Below are positions 27,340 through 35,334 of a stretch of 64,000 nt of DNA, piece after piece. Below the pieces are notes generated by a model, which saw nothing but the letters and a program-made list of their open reading frames with translations, ran no database searches and had not been told where the DNA came from. Source of the DNA: Paractinoplanes tereljensis. Its GTDB lineage: Bacteria; Actinomycetota; Actinomycetes; Mycobacteriales; Micromonosporaceae. The stretch's first letter is position 1. Each line of letters opens with the position of its first letter. The DNA lies in the NCBI RefSeq assembly GCF_016862435.1, contig NZ_BOMY01000021.1, positions 62,001-126,000 of the forward strand. The letters are read 5' to 3'. A program made the translations under genes and the position numbers.

Positions 27340-27704
27340 CGGGGCCGGTCCAGCTCGGACAGCGCCTCCTGGACGCTGAGCTCGCCGCGCTGCAGCCGGT
27401 CGACGACGTCGGCGGCCGCGGTCGGCGGTTCCGGGTCGGTGTCGACGAAGTCGAGCTGCTCGGCGATCCGGTTGAGCCGCGCCTTGATCGTCGGGTAGCT
27501 CACCCCGAAGATCCGCTCCATCTCCTTGATCGACCCGTGCGAGCGCACGAACGCGGCCACGAACACCTGGTCGTCGACGCCGAGCTCGGCCAGCTGCGGC
27601 GGCTCGAACTGCCCCTCGATCGCGATGCCGCTGCCGGCCAGGCGCACCCGCTCGACCACGAACGGCTGCCCGCGGGTCAGATCCGTCAACTCCTGCCAGT
27701 CCAT
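27336..27704 (-). CDS. DUF2089 family regulator-like protein
   Basis: 122 residues matching DUF2089: LAELGVDDQVFVAAFVRSHG, then the HTH-like SIKEMERIFGVSYPTIKARL and the C-terminal repeat VVDRLQRGELSVQEALSEL. The helix-turn-helix and its place as first gene suggest it controls this operon. The upstream segment 27720-27780 is AT-rich for this genome and contains GGACCTAAGACCTTAAG on the minus strand, a possible binding repeat. Confidence 0.85.
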   Translation of the reverse strand: MDWQELTDLTRGQPFVVERVRLAGSGIAIEGQFEPPQLAELGVDDQVFVAAFVRSHGSIKEMERIFGVSYPTIKARLNRIAEQLDFVDTDPEPPTAAADVVDRLQRGELSVQEALSELDRPR

Positions 27705-27785
27705 GCGGCCAACGTACCGCTGCGGTTTGAATTTCTTAAGGTCTTAGGTCCTAGATCTTTATTTTTCTGATTCTTGGATTGATGC

Positions 27786-27816
27786 TTGCGGTGGAAGCGC
27801 TTCCACCGCCTAGCCT
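27786..27816 (+). promoter_or_regulatory. LacI-type operator embedded in a leaderless promoter for the GNAT gene
   Basis: A perfect 22-bp palindrome (27788-27809; half-site GCGGTGGAAGC) has the TGGAAGCGCTTCCA core of LacI/CebR-type actinobacterial operators. It lies between TTGCGG (27786-27791) and TAGCCT (27811-27816). TAGCCT is six bases before the GTG at 27823, so transcription should begin at the start codon. Repressor unknown. Confidence 0.6.
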
Positions 27817-27822
27817 CAGCGG

Positions 27823-28434
27823 GTGCCTGAGATTCGTCCCTACCGGGCCGCCGACCGCGCGGCCGTCTACGACATCTGCGTGCGCACCGCCGACGCCGGC
27901 GACGACGCACGCGGCAAGTTCTCCGACGACGACCTGTGGGGCGACCTGTTCGCCGGCCCCTACACGCACCTCGAACCGGACCTCGCGTTCGTGGTCGAGG
28001 ACGGCGGCGAAGCGGTCGGCTACGTGGTCGGCACGGCCGACACGGCGACGTTCGTCAAGCGGTACCCGGCCGAGTGGGTCCCGCTGATCACCGACCGCTA
28101 CCCGGAGCCCCCGCCACCACCGCGCACCGCCGAACAGGACATGGTGTCGTTGCACTACTGGCCGGAGCGGATGCTCGTGCCCGGCCTGGACGGTTTCCCG
28201 GCCCACCTGCACATCGACCTGCTGCCGCCCTACCAGGGCCAGGGCCTCGGACGCCGCCTGATCAACCGGTTCACCGAGGCGGTGCCGGCCCCCGGCGTAC
28301 ACGTAGCGATGCTGACCGCAAACGTCCGTGCCCGAGCCTTCTACGACCGCCTGGGCTTCGAGGTCCTGCCAGTCCCCGACCCGGGCGTGCTCACCTACCT
28401 GGGCTTGCGCATCAACCCCGGACCGGCGCGCTGA
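27823..28434 (+). CDS. GNAT-family N-acetyltransferase
   Basis: Acetyl-CoA-dependent acetyltransferase, 203 residues. It starts MPEIRPYRAADRAAVYDICV, and the acetyl-CoA-binding loop is LPPYQGQGLGRRLI, followed by VAMLTANVRARAFYDRLGF. Close actinobacterial relatives sit beside N-acetylglucosaminidase or sugar-uptake genes and resemble the acetyltransferase domain of O-GlcNAcase; here no such glycosidase is adjacent. The LacI-type operator directly upstream agrees with carbohydrate control. GTG start without Shine-Dalgarno, so probably leaderless. Confidence 0.87.
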   Translation: MPEIRPYRAADRAAVYDICVRTADAGDDARGKFSDDDLWGDLFAGPYTHLEPDLAFVVEDGGEAVGYVVGTADTATFVKRYPAEWVPLITDRYPEPPPPPRTAEQDMVSLHYWPERMLVPGLDGFPAHLHIDLLPPYQGQGLGRRLINRFTEAVPAPGVHVAMLTANVRARAFYDRLGFEVLPVPDPGVLTYLGLRINPGPAR

Positions 28435-28493
28435 AGATCATGAATGACTGACTAGACTCGCGCCCGCCAGAATCGCTGGGGGGTGACGAGGCA

Positions 28494-29096
28494 TTGTCTA
28501 CGTACGCGCTGGTCACGCGGGCTTCGGCTGCGGTGGTCGCGGAGGCTGTGCGGGTGGGGAAGCTCGGCGGGTTTGTCGTGGCGGATCCGCTTGGCACGAT
28601 TGTGTTGTTTGACGCTCCTGGGCGGGCCTACTCGTCCACCGATCGGCTTGCCCGGCCGGCTCGGGCCGTGGTGGCTCGCACCATGAGCACCGCGGTGTTG
28701 CTGCTCTGCGATGAGTTCGTGGCTGAGGCGCTGGTGCTCAGCCCGGGCGGGGAGCTGTCGCTGCAGTGGTCGGCCGGGTGGGAACCCGCCGCTGACCCGG
28801 CCCGCTACCTCGCCGATCGGCAGGAGTGGGACGCCTACTGCGGTGAGGTGGCCGCGCTGTACGAGCGGCCCGAGCGTGGCGCCGCGCTGGCCATGGTGCG
28901 CAACGACCCGGTGCCGGGTGAGGAGCGGCCGGCCCTGTCGGATCTGCTGCGGCGGGTCTGCGCGATCCTCGACCTGCCGGACAACGCGGTGGGGCGGTCT
29001 TTGCTCGATGGGGAGGATCCGGGGCTGTACGACGCTCGCCGGGTCGACGCCGAGCCACCGGCCGGGCGGTGGCAGCGACTGTTTCAGCGGGCCTGA
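28494..29096 (+). CDS. Unknown actinobacterial protein, pair member 1
   Basis: 200 residues of no recognised family. GC3 is high and the frame is clean. The start is TTG at 28494, with GACGAGG 3-9 bp upstream. Visible features: VVAEAVRVGKLGGFVVADPLG, the block LFDAPGRAYSSTDRL, and a C-terminal helical part LSDLLRRVCAILDLPDNAV. No signal peptide, membrane segment or catalytic motif is evident. It is followed after 1 bp by the next unknown gene, so the two are co-translated. Confidence 0.7.
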   Translation: MSTYALVTRASAAVVAEAVRVGKLGGFVVADPLGTIVLFDAPGRAYSSTDRLARPARAVVARTMSTAVLLLCDEFVAEALVLSPGGELSLQWSAGWEPAADPARYLADRQEWDAYCGEVAALYERPERGAALAMVRNDPVPGEERPALSDLLRRVCAILDLPDNAVGRSLLDGEDPGLYDARRVDAEPPAGRWQRLFQRA

Positions 29097-29097
29097 C

Positions 29098-30045
29098 GTG
29101 ACCGAATTGTTCGCGGTGCGGGCTACCGCGCACCGGATCGCCGCGCTCGCCGGGCGGGAAGCCGCCGTTGCCGTGCTGGCCGAGCACGACGGGTGGTGCC
29201 GGCTGCGGACCGACCCGCAGGCGGTGGGTGCCGCTACCCGGGCGGCCGCTTTCGCCCTGCACGACGAGCCGGAACTGACCGTCACCGGGTACCGGCCGGA
29301 CGGGGAGGTCGCGCACGGCGGTGAGGCGGCCCTGCCGGGTGGGGGTGCGCTGTTGCGGCAGGCGCTCGTGCACGATGAGCCTCGGTACACGGCGGCCGCT
29401 CGGCTGACCGATGCGTGCCGTGCTCTCGGCGTACCGCCGGAACTGCTGTTGGATCGGCCGCCGCGACATGCTCCCCTGCCCGTGCCACGCAGCGGGCTGG
29501 TTCTGGTCGGTCTTGATCCGGCCGCGGCGGCGGCCGACGCCGTGCTGACCGGGCAGTCGTCGTGGACCGTGCCGTTCACTCCGAAGTGGAGCCTGCATCT
29601 GTGGGACGGGGCCGGGCGGCCCACCCCTTACACGACCGCGGCCTATGTGCTCGCCGGGCGGAACCCGGCGGTGGCGCTGTGGTGGTCGGCGCGGGAAGCG
29701 GGGCTGCTGGTGGTGCACGGCAGCAAGCTGGTGGCCGGGCATCAGTGGGGGGACTGGGCGCCGATCACGCCGGAGAGCACCGCCGAGGCCGGCCGGGTCC
29801 TCGCCGCCGACTTCGGCGTGCCGGATCAGGCGCTCAGCCTGACCGCCCTGCTGCGGCGCCGCGACCTGGCCCCTACCCAGGCCATGACCTCCCTTGTTGC
29901 CCTGCTCGGGCTGCCGGACGCCGGCCTCGGGCGGCGGTCGGCGGACGCCCTCGCGGCCTGGTCGGCCGGGGTGCTCGGGGCGGTCCGCACGCCGCACAAG
30001 ACCGGTCTGGCCGCGATTCGCCACGCCGTGCGCGAGGCTCGGTAG
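29098..30045 (+). CDS. Unknown actinobacterial protein, pair member 2
   Basis: 315 residues, no recognised family. The GTG at 29098 begins one base after the previous stop. The middle has ALWWSAREAGLLVVHGSKLV and HQWGDWAPITPES, with many Trp/Gly, then helices ALSLTALLRRRDLAPTQAMT and a C-terminal arginine-rich end. The frame is open upstream to 28711 through the previous gene, but that part is not this protein. Coupling to the preceding gene suggests a two-subunit unit of unknown job. Confidence 0.68.
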   Translation: MTELFAVRATAHRIAALAGREAAVAVLAEHDGWCRLRTDPQAVGAATRAAAFALHDEPELTVTGYRPDGEVAHGGEAALPGGGALLRQALVHDEPRYTAAARLTDACRALGVPPELLLDRPPRHAPLPVPRSGLVLVGLDPAAAAADAVLTGQSSWTVPFTPKWSLHLWDGAGRPTPYTTAAYVLAGRNPAVALWWSAREAGLLVVHGSKLVAGHQWGDWAPITPESTAEAGRVLAADFGVPDQALSLTALLRRRDLAPTQAMTSLVALLGLPDAGLGRRSADALAAWSAGVLGAVRTPHKTGLAAIRHAVREAR

Positions 30046-30087
30046 GGGTAACGTTCTTCCCGCGACGACGCGAAGGAGGAAGCTCCG

Positions 30088-31215
30088 ATGACCCTGCGCG
30101 ATACGCCTCCGTTCCGGGCCGATCATGTCGGCAGCCTGCTGCGGCCACCCCATCTCCTGGAGGCACGGGAGAAACGCGCCACCGGCGAGATCGGCGCCGA
30201 CGAATTGCGGACGATCGAGGACGACGCGATCCGCGACGTGGTGCGCATGCAGCGCGGCGTCGGCCTGCGGTCGGCCACCGACGGCGAGTTCCGGCGTACG
30301 TCGTGGCACATGGACTTCATCTATCGGCTCGGTGGGGTGCACCGCACCGACGACAAGATCCAGGTGCATTTCCGCAACGCCGACGGGGAGCTCGACTTCG
30401 AGTCGGCCGCGCTGGTGGTGGACGAACCGGTGCACCTCGTCGAGACGATCTTCGGGGAAGATTTCCGCTTCCTCGCGGCGACCGTCGAGCCCGGCGTCAC
30501 CGCGAAGCTGACCATCCCGTCGCCCAGCATGGTGCACTATCGCGGCGGGCGGGCCGCGCTCGACAAATCGGTCTACCCCGACGAGGAGCAGTTCTGGGTC
30601 GACCTCAGCGCCGCCTACGCGCAGCAGGTGGCGCAGGTGGCCGCGCTGGGCTGCCGCTACCTGCAGCTCGACGACACCAGCCTGGCCTATCTCAACGACC
30701 CGGCCCAGCGGCAGCTGCTCACCGAGCGCGGGGATGACGCCGAGCACCAGCACCTGCGCTACATCCGGCAGATCAACGCGGCCATCGCCGACCGGCCCGC
30801 CGGGCTCGCGGTCACCACGCACATGTGCCGGGGCAACTTCCGGTCGTCGTGGGCGGCCGAGGGTGGTTATGACTTCGTGGCCGAGGCGCTGTTCAGCGAG
30901 CTCGCGGTGGACGGCTTCTTCCTGGAGTACGACGATGACCGCTCCGGCGGGTTCGCGCCGCTGCGGTTCGTGCCGCCCGGCAAGATGGTCGTCCTCGGCC
31001 TGGTCACCACCAAGCGTGGGGTGCTCGAGTCGAAGGACACCCTGAAGCGCCGGATCGACGAGGCCGCCCGCTACGTGCCGCTCGAGCAGCTGTGCCTGTC
31101 GCCGCAGTGCGGGTTCTCCTCGACGGTCGAGGGCAACGTGCTGACCTACGAGCAGGAAGTCGCCAAGCTACGGCTGATCGCCGAGGTCGCCGACGAGGTC
31201 TGGGGCGGCCAGTGA
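30088..31215 (+). CDS. MetE-like cobalamin-independent methionine synthase C-domain protein (YxjG/YxjH type)
   Basis: Zinc-dependent methyl transfer to homocysteine or a related thiol, 375 residues, equal to the C-terminal barrel of MetE. Key points are RADHVGSLLRPPHL, the substrate loop ATDGEFRRTSW, zinc ligands in VTTHMCRGN and LSPQCGFSS, and Glu in the strand FLEYDDDR. The N-terminal half of MetE is absent, as in YxjG/YxjH proteins, whose methyl donor is not settled. GGAGGA precedes the ATG. Its end overlaps the convergent TetR gene by 48 bp. Confidence 0.87.
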   Translation: MTLRDTPPFRADHVGSLLRPPHLLEAREKRATGEIGADELRTIEDDAIRDVVRMQRGVGLRSATDGEFRRTSWHMDFIYRLGGVHRTDDKIQVHFRNADGELDFESAALVVDEPVHLVETIFGEDFRFLAATVEPGVTAKLTIPSPSMVHYRGGRAALDKSVYPDEEQFWVDLSAAYAQQVAQVAALGCRYLQLDDTSLAYLNDPAQRQLLTERGDDAEHQHLRYIRQINAAIADRPAGLAVTTHMCRGNFRSSWAAEGGYDFVAEALFSELAVDGFFLEYDDDRSGGFAPLRFVPPGKMVVLGLVTTKRGVLESKDTLKRRIDEAARYVPLEQLCLSPQCGFSSTVEGNVLTYEQEVAKLRLIAEVADEVWGGQ

Positions 31216-31797
31216 CGCCAGGATGATCTCCTGCGCCGCGCGCACCGTGGCCGCGGCGCCGGCCGGGTCGCGGGCGATGCGTTCGGCGCCGGCGCGCATG
31301 GCGCCGGAGAGCAGCTCCACCGCCAGGGGCACGTCGCCGACGTCGCGGAACTCGCCGCGGGTGATGCCGTCCCGGACGACGTTCTCCACCTCGACCACGA
31401 TCGCGTGGAACGGGCTGTCCGGCCCCTTCGGCACCTCGTCGACCATCGGACCGGAGCCCGGACGGAACATCAGCTGCATGTCGGGGGACGCCGTCAGGAA
31501 CGCTTCGACGATCCCCCGCATCCGGGTCGCGGCCGGATCCTGGGAGCGGGCGGCGATCGCGGTGACCCGCTCGGCCGCGGGGCGGCTTGCCCGCTCGGTC
31601 AGCGCCAGCACCAGGGCGCTCTTGTCCCGGGCGTAGTTGTAGAGGGTGTTGCGGGCCAGGCCGGCCCGGCCCGCGATGTGGCCCATGTTGATCGAGTCGT
31701 AGTCGCGTTCGAGAAGCAGCTGGCGCAGCGCCTCGGCGAGGTCGGCCCACACCATCTCGTGGTGCTGCTCGATGCTGGCTCCCCTGATCCGCGGCAT
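31168..31797 (-). CDS. TetR-family regulator
   Basis: 209-residue repressor. The N-terminal HTH is clear: YDSINMGHIAGRAGLARNTL followed by YNYARDKSALV; the ligand domain includes RFGxM-free PDMQLMFRPGSGPMVDEVP. The ATG at 31797 fits family start position. It is in the same direction as the SnoaL-like gene 48 bp upstream, whose promoter carries two matching inverted repeats; I infer that this protein binds them. The stop overlaps the MetE-like gene tail-to-tail. Confidence 0.88.
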   Translation of the reverse strand: MPRIRGASIEQHHEMVWADLAEALRQLLLERDYDSINMGHIAGRAGLARNTLYNYARDKSALVLALTERASRPAAERVTAIAARSQDPAATRMRGIVEAFLTASPDMQLMFRPGSGPMVDEVPKGPDSPFHAIVVEVENVVRDGITRGEFRDVGDVPLAVELLSGAMRAGAERIARDPAGAAATVRAAQEIILASLAAPDLVGDLGDQP

Positions 31798-31822
31798 CCG
31801 ATCATCATCCTCCCTGACCAGC

Positions 31823-31844
31823 GCGGGGTGCGTGCCAACCCCGC
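31823..31844 (-). terminator. Hairpin between the SnoaL-like and TetR genes
   Basis: GCGGGG (31823-31828) pairs with CCCCGC (31839-31844) around a 10-base loop, directly after the SnoaL-like stop. It may attenuate read-through into tetR. No U-tract. Confidence 0.4.
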
Positions 31845-32288
31845 TCAGCGCGCGGTGACGCCGGACAGGTGCGGGTTCTCCTGGTGGGTCGCGGTCAGCT
31901 TCACTCGGGTCAGGCGCCAGCCGCCGGCGGTGCGGACCGCCTCGTTGTCGTAGAAGCCGACCACCAGCCAGCGGTCCGCCTCGCCGGCCACCCAGTGCTC
32001 GGCGCGGACGTGGGCGTGGATCGTGGCGCGGTCGCCGTCGAGGTCGATGACGTGGCCGGTGATGACGTGGTGGGTGGCCGCGAAGGGGGCGAAGGAGGTG
32101 CGGAGGATCTCGACGTAATCGCCGAGCGGGGTGGTCATCGGCGGGATGTCGGCGACCGACGAGAAGTCGAGCGTCACCGGGTCGGTGAAGACCAGGCCGG
32201 GCAGCCGGGTGAACTCCTTCTGGTCGGCTATGTCGGCGTAGCGGCCGAACAGTTCGATGAGATCGGCGCGGTCCGCGAGCGTGGTCAT
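31845..32288 (-). CDS. SnoaL-like / NTF2-fold protein
   Basis: 147 residues with the NTF2-like alpha+beta cone: LIELFGRYADIADQKEFTRL, a central VDYVEILRTSF-type helix, and the final strands ADRWLVVGFYDNEAVRTAGG, WRLTRVKLTATH. The family holds polyketide cyclases, ketosteroid isomerases and binding proteins; the active-site acid is not obvious. ATG at 32288 has GGAG before it. It is preceded by twin TetR-type operators and followed by tetR, so it is the likely target of that regulator. Confidence 0.8.
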   Translation of the reverse strand: MTTLADRADLIELFGRYADIADQKEFTRLPGLVFTDPVTLDFSSVADIPPMTTPLGDYVEILRTSFAPFAATHHVITGHVIDLDGDRATIHAHVRAEHWVAGEADRWLVVGFYDNEAVRTAGGWRLTRVKLTATHQENPHLSGVTAR

Positions 32289-32310
32289 GGGAGGACTCCG
32301 TCCAGTCGAT

Positions 32311-32347
32311 ACGACAACCTGTCGCAAAGATTACGACGGACTGTCGT
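32311..32347 (-). promoter_or_regulatory. Twin TetR-type operators
   Basis: Two inverted repeats ACGAC-N5-GTCG(C/T): 32311-32325 and 32333-32347. Their starts are 22 bp apart, two helical turns, placing two dimers on one face. They lie between the phosphoesterase stop and the SnoaL-like start, in its promoter zone. Confidence 0.55.
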
Positions 32348-32351
32348 GAAA

Positions 32352-33080
32352 TCAAAACCGGACGACGCGACCCGTGAACCAGCTCCCGTCCGGGTCCTCG
32401 AAGCGCTCGTGCACCTCGACCGCCTCCGCGCTGATCCGCAGCAGGCTCCACGACCGCGGGACCCGGCGCACCCGATGGCTGGTGGCGGTGCCGGCCGTGA
32501 CCACCAGCGGCCCGCCGGCCCAGCGGTGCACCTCGGGCACGTGCGTGTGCCCGGCCAGCACCAGGTCGGTGCCGGTCGCGGTCAGGGCGGCCAGAAGCCG
32601 CCGGCTTCCGGCGAAGCTTCGCGCTTCCGGTGGGTGGTGCAGGGCCAGCAGGCGTACGTCGTCAGCCGGCGCACCACCGAACACCCGGCGGATCTCGTCG
32701 GTCTGGGCGGCACCGACCCGGCCCGCCTTCCACCGCCACCGCGGCATCGAGTGCAGGCCCAGCGCGGTGAGGCCGGGCAGCCGGACCACCCGGTCGTGCC
32801 GGCCGAGCCAGGACCGGTACCGGCCGTAGGGATTCAGCAGGCGCTGTGGGCTGACCAGCGGCAGGTCGTGGTTGCCGGCCACCACCAGCAGCGGCCCCGG
32901 CAGATCGCCGATCAGGGCGGCGGCCTGGTCGAACTCGCGCGGCCGGGCCCGCATGGTGTGGTCCCCCGACACCACGGTCAGGTCGGGGTTGAAGGACGCC
33001 ACCTCGGCCACGATCCCGGCCACCGCCTTGTCCACGTGCGCGCCCAGGTGCAGGTCGGAAAGGTGGGCCACGACAATCAT
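32352..33080 (-). CDS. Calcineurin-like metallophosphoesterase
   Basis: Dinuclear-metal phosphoesterase of 242 residues. Signature blocks are HLSDLHLGAH, then VVSGDHTMRAR, VVAGNHDLPL and VLAGHTHVPE. The second block has SGDHT where GD(L/F)T is usual, but the metal-binding Asp is kept. It overlaps the upstream lipid-kinase gene by 4 bp, a pairing seen often in actinobacteria. Substrate unknown; a phospholipid or nucleotide is possible. Confidence 0.88.
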   Translation of the reverse strand: MIVVAHLSDLHLGAHVDKAVAGIVAEVASFNPDLTVVSGDHTMRARPREFDQAAALIGDLPGPLLVVAGNHDLPLVSPQRLLNPYGRYRSWLGRHDRVVRLPGLTALGLHSMPRWRWKAGRVGAAQTDEIRRVFGGAPADDVRLLALHHPPEARSFAGSRRLLAALTATGTDLVLAGHTHVPEVHRWAGGPLVVTAGTATSHRVRRVPRSWSLLRISAEAVEVHERFEDPDGSWFTGRVVRF

Positions 33081-34303
33081 GCGCGCCCCAGGGCCAGGTG
33101 GCGCAAGCGCACCCAGTCCAGCTCCGGCGGCGGCACCGGGCGGTGCCGGGGCACCCGGACCCGCAGCGCGCCGGCGCTGATCGTGCAGCGCACCGGGGTG
33201 GGCAGCAGCACCGACTCGCCGTCGATGCCGACCGGGATCTCCGGCTGGTCGGCCTCCACGGTCACCTCGGTCACCGTGCTGCGGACCAGCTGAAGCCCGC
33301 GAACCGCCAGCACCCCCAGCACTCCCCCGTCCAGGCCGTGCCGGCGACCGAGACCGGCCACGTCGTCGGTGCCGTACGGGTTGTTGCTCACCAGGACCGC
33401 CTGCGGCCCGTCCACCACCCGGTCGCCGATCCGCAGCCGCAGGTGCGGGCCACGGTGGCCGCTGATCAGGTCGGGCAGCACGTCGAGGGTGGTGCGGGCC
33501 TTGTCGTCGCGGTACTCCGGGCGGCGCACCACCTCGGCGTACGCGCCGAACGAGACGTTGTTGACGAACACCCGGTCGCCGGCCCGGCCCAGGTCGACGC
33601 GCAGCTCGACGCCGTCGGTGAGCGCGGCCAGCCCGGTCGCCGGGTCGGTGCGGTCCAGGCCGAGGTCGAGCGCGAAGTGATTGCGGGTGCCGGCCGAGAG
33701 CACCAGGAACGGCACCCCCGCCTCGGCCGCGATCGCGGCGACCAGGGCCTGGGTGCCGTCGCCGCCGGCCACCCCGAGCAGGTCGGCGCCGTCCCGCAGC
33801 GCCTGCCGGGCGAGGTCGGCGACCGGGGTGTCGGTCAGCAGGGCGACGTCGGCGCCCAGCTCACGAGCGCGCTTCTCCAGCTCGAACCGGACCACCTTGC
33901 CGCCGCCGGAGCGCGGATTCATGATCAGGAACGGCCGGTGCGGCGGCGGGACCTCGCGCACCGGCTGATGCTTGACCCGGGCCAGGGCGTTACGGCCGCA
34001 GGCCACCATCGCCGCCCACAGCGCGGCCAGGGCCACCACCACCCAGATCAGGTTCTGTCGCGCGTACAGCCAAGCAACCGTGACCGGGGCGGCCAGGACG
34101 ACCACCGCGCCGAGCCATCGGGCGAAGCCTCGATGGCTGAGGAACCAGTACGCGCCGGCCAGCATGGCCGCCATCCCGGCGGCCGCGGTCAGCAGCAGGG
34201 TGAGGCTGTCCCGGAGGCCCGCGACGGTCAGCAGCAGAACGATCGGGGCGGCGGCCGCGAGGAACGCCAGCCGGGCCATCCAGCGGGTGCGGAGGTCGGC
34301 CAT
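33077..34303 (-). CDS. Diacylglycerol kinase-like lipid kinase (YegS/DagK family) with membrane N-terminus
   Basis: Lipid kinase of about 408 residues. Two to four hydrophobic segments come first (MARLAFLAAAAPIVLLLTV, LIWVVVALAALWAAMVAC), then the DAGK catalytic domain: LIMNPRSGGGKVVRFELE, GVAGGDGTQALVAAIAA, TRNHFALDLGLDR and FVNNVSFGAYA. The GGDGT loop that binds ATP is intact. ATG 34303 or 34330 are both possible; neither has a strong ribosome site. Overlaps the phosphoesterase gene, which suggests paired lipid phosphate metabolism. Confidence 0.88.
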   Translation of the reverse strand: MADLRTRWMARLAFLAAAAPIVLLLTVAGLRDSLTLLLTAAAGMAAMLAGAYWFLSHRGFARWLGAVVVLAAPVTVAWLYARQNLIWVVVALAALWAAMVACGRNALARVKHQPVREVPPPHRPFLIMNPRSGGGKVVRFELEKRARELGADVALLTDTPVADLARQALRDGADLLGVAGGDGTQALVAAIAAEAGVPFLVLSAGTRNHFALDLGLDRTDPATGLAALTDGVELRVDLGRAGDRVFVNNVSFGAYAEVVRRPEYRDDKARTTLDVLPDLISGHRGPHLRLRIGDRVVDGPQAVLVSNNPYGTDDVAGLGRRHGLDGGVLGVLAVRGLQLVRSTVTEVTVEADQPEIPVGIDGESVLLPTPVRCTISAGALRVRVPRHRPVPPPELDWVRLRHLALGRA

Positions 34304-34356
34304 GCCAGCAGCGTGGCGGGGGTGCGGCATACCGACATCATCCGCCGCGGATAGCG

Positions 34357-35226
34357 CTAGCTGCCGAGTTCCTTGCGGACCCGGTTGAGGATCGCGGAGG
34401 TTTCGCTCAGCGGCGCGGCCTCGATGAACAGCCGGCTCAGCGCCGCCGCGTACCGGTCGACCTCATCGGGTTTGTCGAGGTAGAGGCTGCCGGTGAGGTA
34501 CTCGATGTAGACGACGTCGGCCAGCTCCTGGTATGGGAACCGGAGCACGCTGAACGCACCGCCGGACGCCGCGTGGCCGCCGGACGCGAACGGCATCACC
34601 TGGATCTGCACGCCGGGCGACTCGGCCAGGTCGAGAAGGGATTCGACCTGCTCGCGGAGCACCGCGGTGCCGCCGATCGGCCGGTGCAGCACCGCCTCGT
34701 CGAGCACCACCCACATCTTCGGCGCGTCGGAGCGCCGGAGCAGCTGCTGGCGTTCCATCCGCAGCCGGAGGCGCCGGTCGATCTCGTCGGGGACGTTCTT
34801 GTCGTAGCCGAGACTGATCACGGCCCGCGCGTACGCCTCGGTCTGCAGCAGGCCCGGGATGAACTGCACCTCGTACGTCCGGATCAGGGTCGCGGCCTGC
34901 TCGAAGTCGAGGTAGGTCTGGAACCACGGGTCGAGCACGTCGCCGTAGGAGTGCCACCAGCTCGGCGCGCTCGCCTCCCGGGCGAACTGCAGCACCCGCT
35001 GGTGCTCCTGCGGATCGGTCACGCCGTACAGCGTGAGCAGGTCGGTGATGTCGCGTTCCTTGAAACCGACCCGGCCCAGCTCCATCCGACTGATCTTCGA
35101 CTCGGAGGCCCGGATCGGATGCCCGGCTTCCTCGCGGCTCAGTCCGGCGGCGTGTCGCAGGGCACGCAGACGGGCGCCGAGCTGCATCCGGCGCACGGTT
35201 GAACCGCCGCCCTGCCCCTGGCTCAC
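34357..35226 (-). CDS. XRE-family regulator with DUF5753
   Basis: 289 residues. The N-terminal HTH is LGARLRALRHAAGLSREEAG with IRASESKISRMELGR; the C-terminal DUF5753 is marked by YEVQFIPGLLQTEAYARAV and the end DVVYIEYLTGSLYLDKPDEV. Such proteins are highly amplified in Streptomyces and Micromonosporaceae, usually beside DUF397 or DUF574 partners. The GTG at 35226 with GAGG before it is preferred over the open frame to 35364. Divergent from the DUF574 methyltransferase gene by 108 bp, the classic arrangement. Confidence 0.9.
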   Translation of the reverse strand: MSQGQGGGSTVRRMQLGARLRALRHAAGLSREEAGHPIRASESKISRMELGRVGFKERDITDLLTLYGVTDPQEHQRVLQFAREASAPSWWHSYGDVLDPWFQTYLDFEQAATLIRTYEVQFIPGLLQTEAYARAVISLGYDKNVPDEIDRRLRLRMERQQLLRRSDAPKMWVVLDEAVLHRPIGGTAVLREQVESLLDLAESPGVQIQVMPFASGGHAASGGAFSVLRFPYQELADVVYIEYLTGSLYLDKPDEVDRYAAALSRLFIEAAPLSETSAILNRVRKELGS

Positions 35227-35334
35227 ATCGCCTCGCCCCGAACGGTGATCCACATTGGAACTTCGTGATCTTTGGCCGATAGCATACCGGCGAACGCGTT
35301 TTCGCCAAGGATTTCGCCACTCGGGGAGCCGATC

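Noticed and set aside
28738..30822. 694-codon open frame on the minus strand
   Set aside because: Antisense to three plus-strand genes with good starts and, for the MetE-like gene, zinc motifs.
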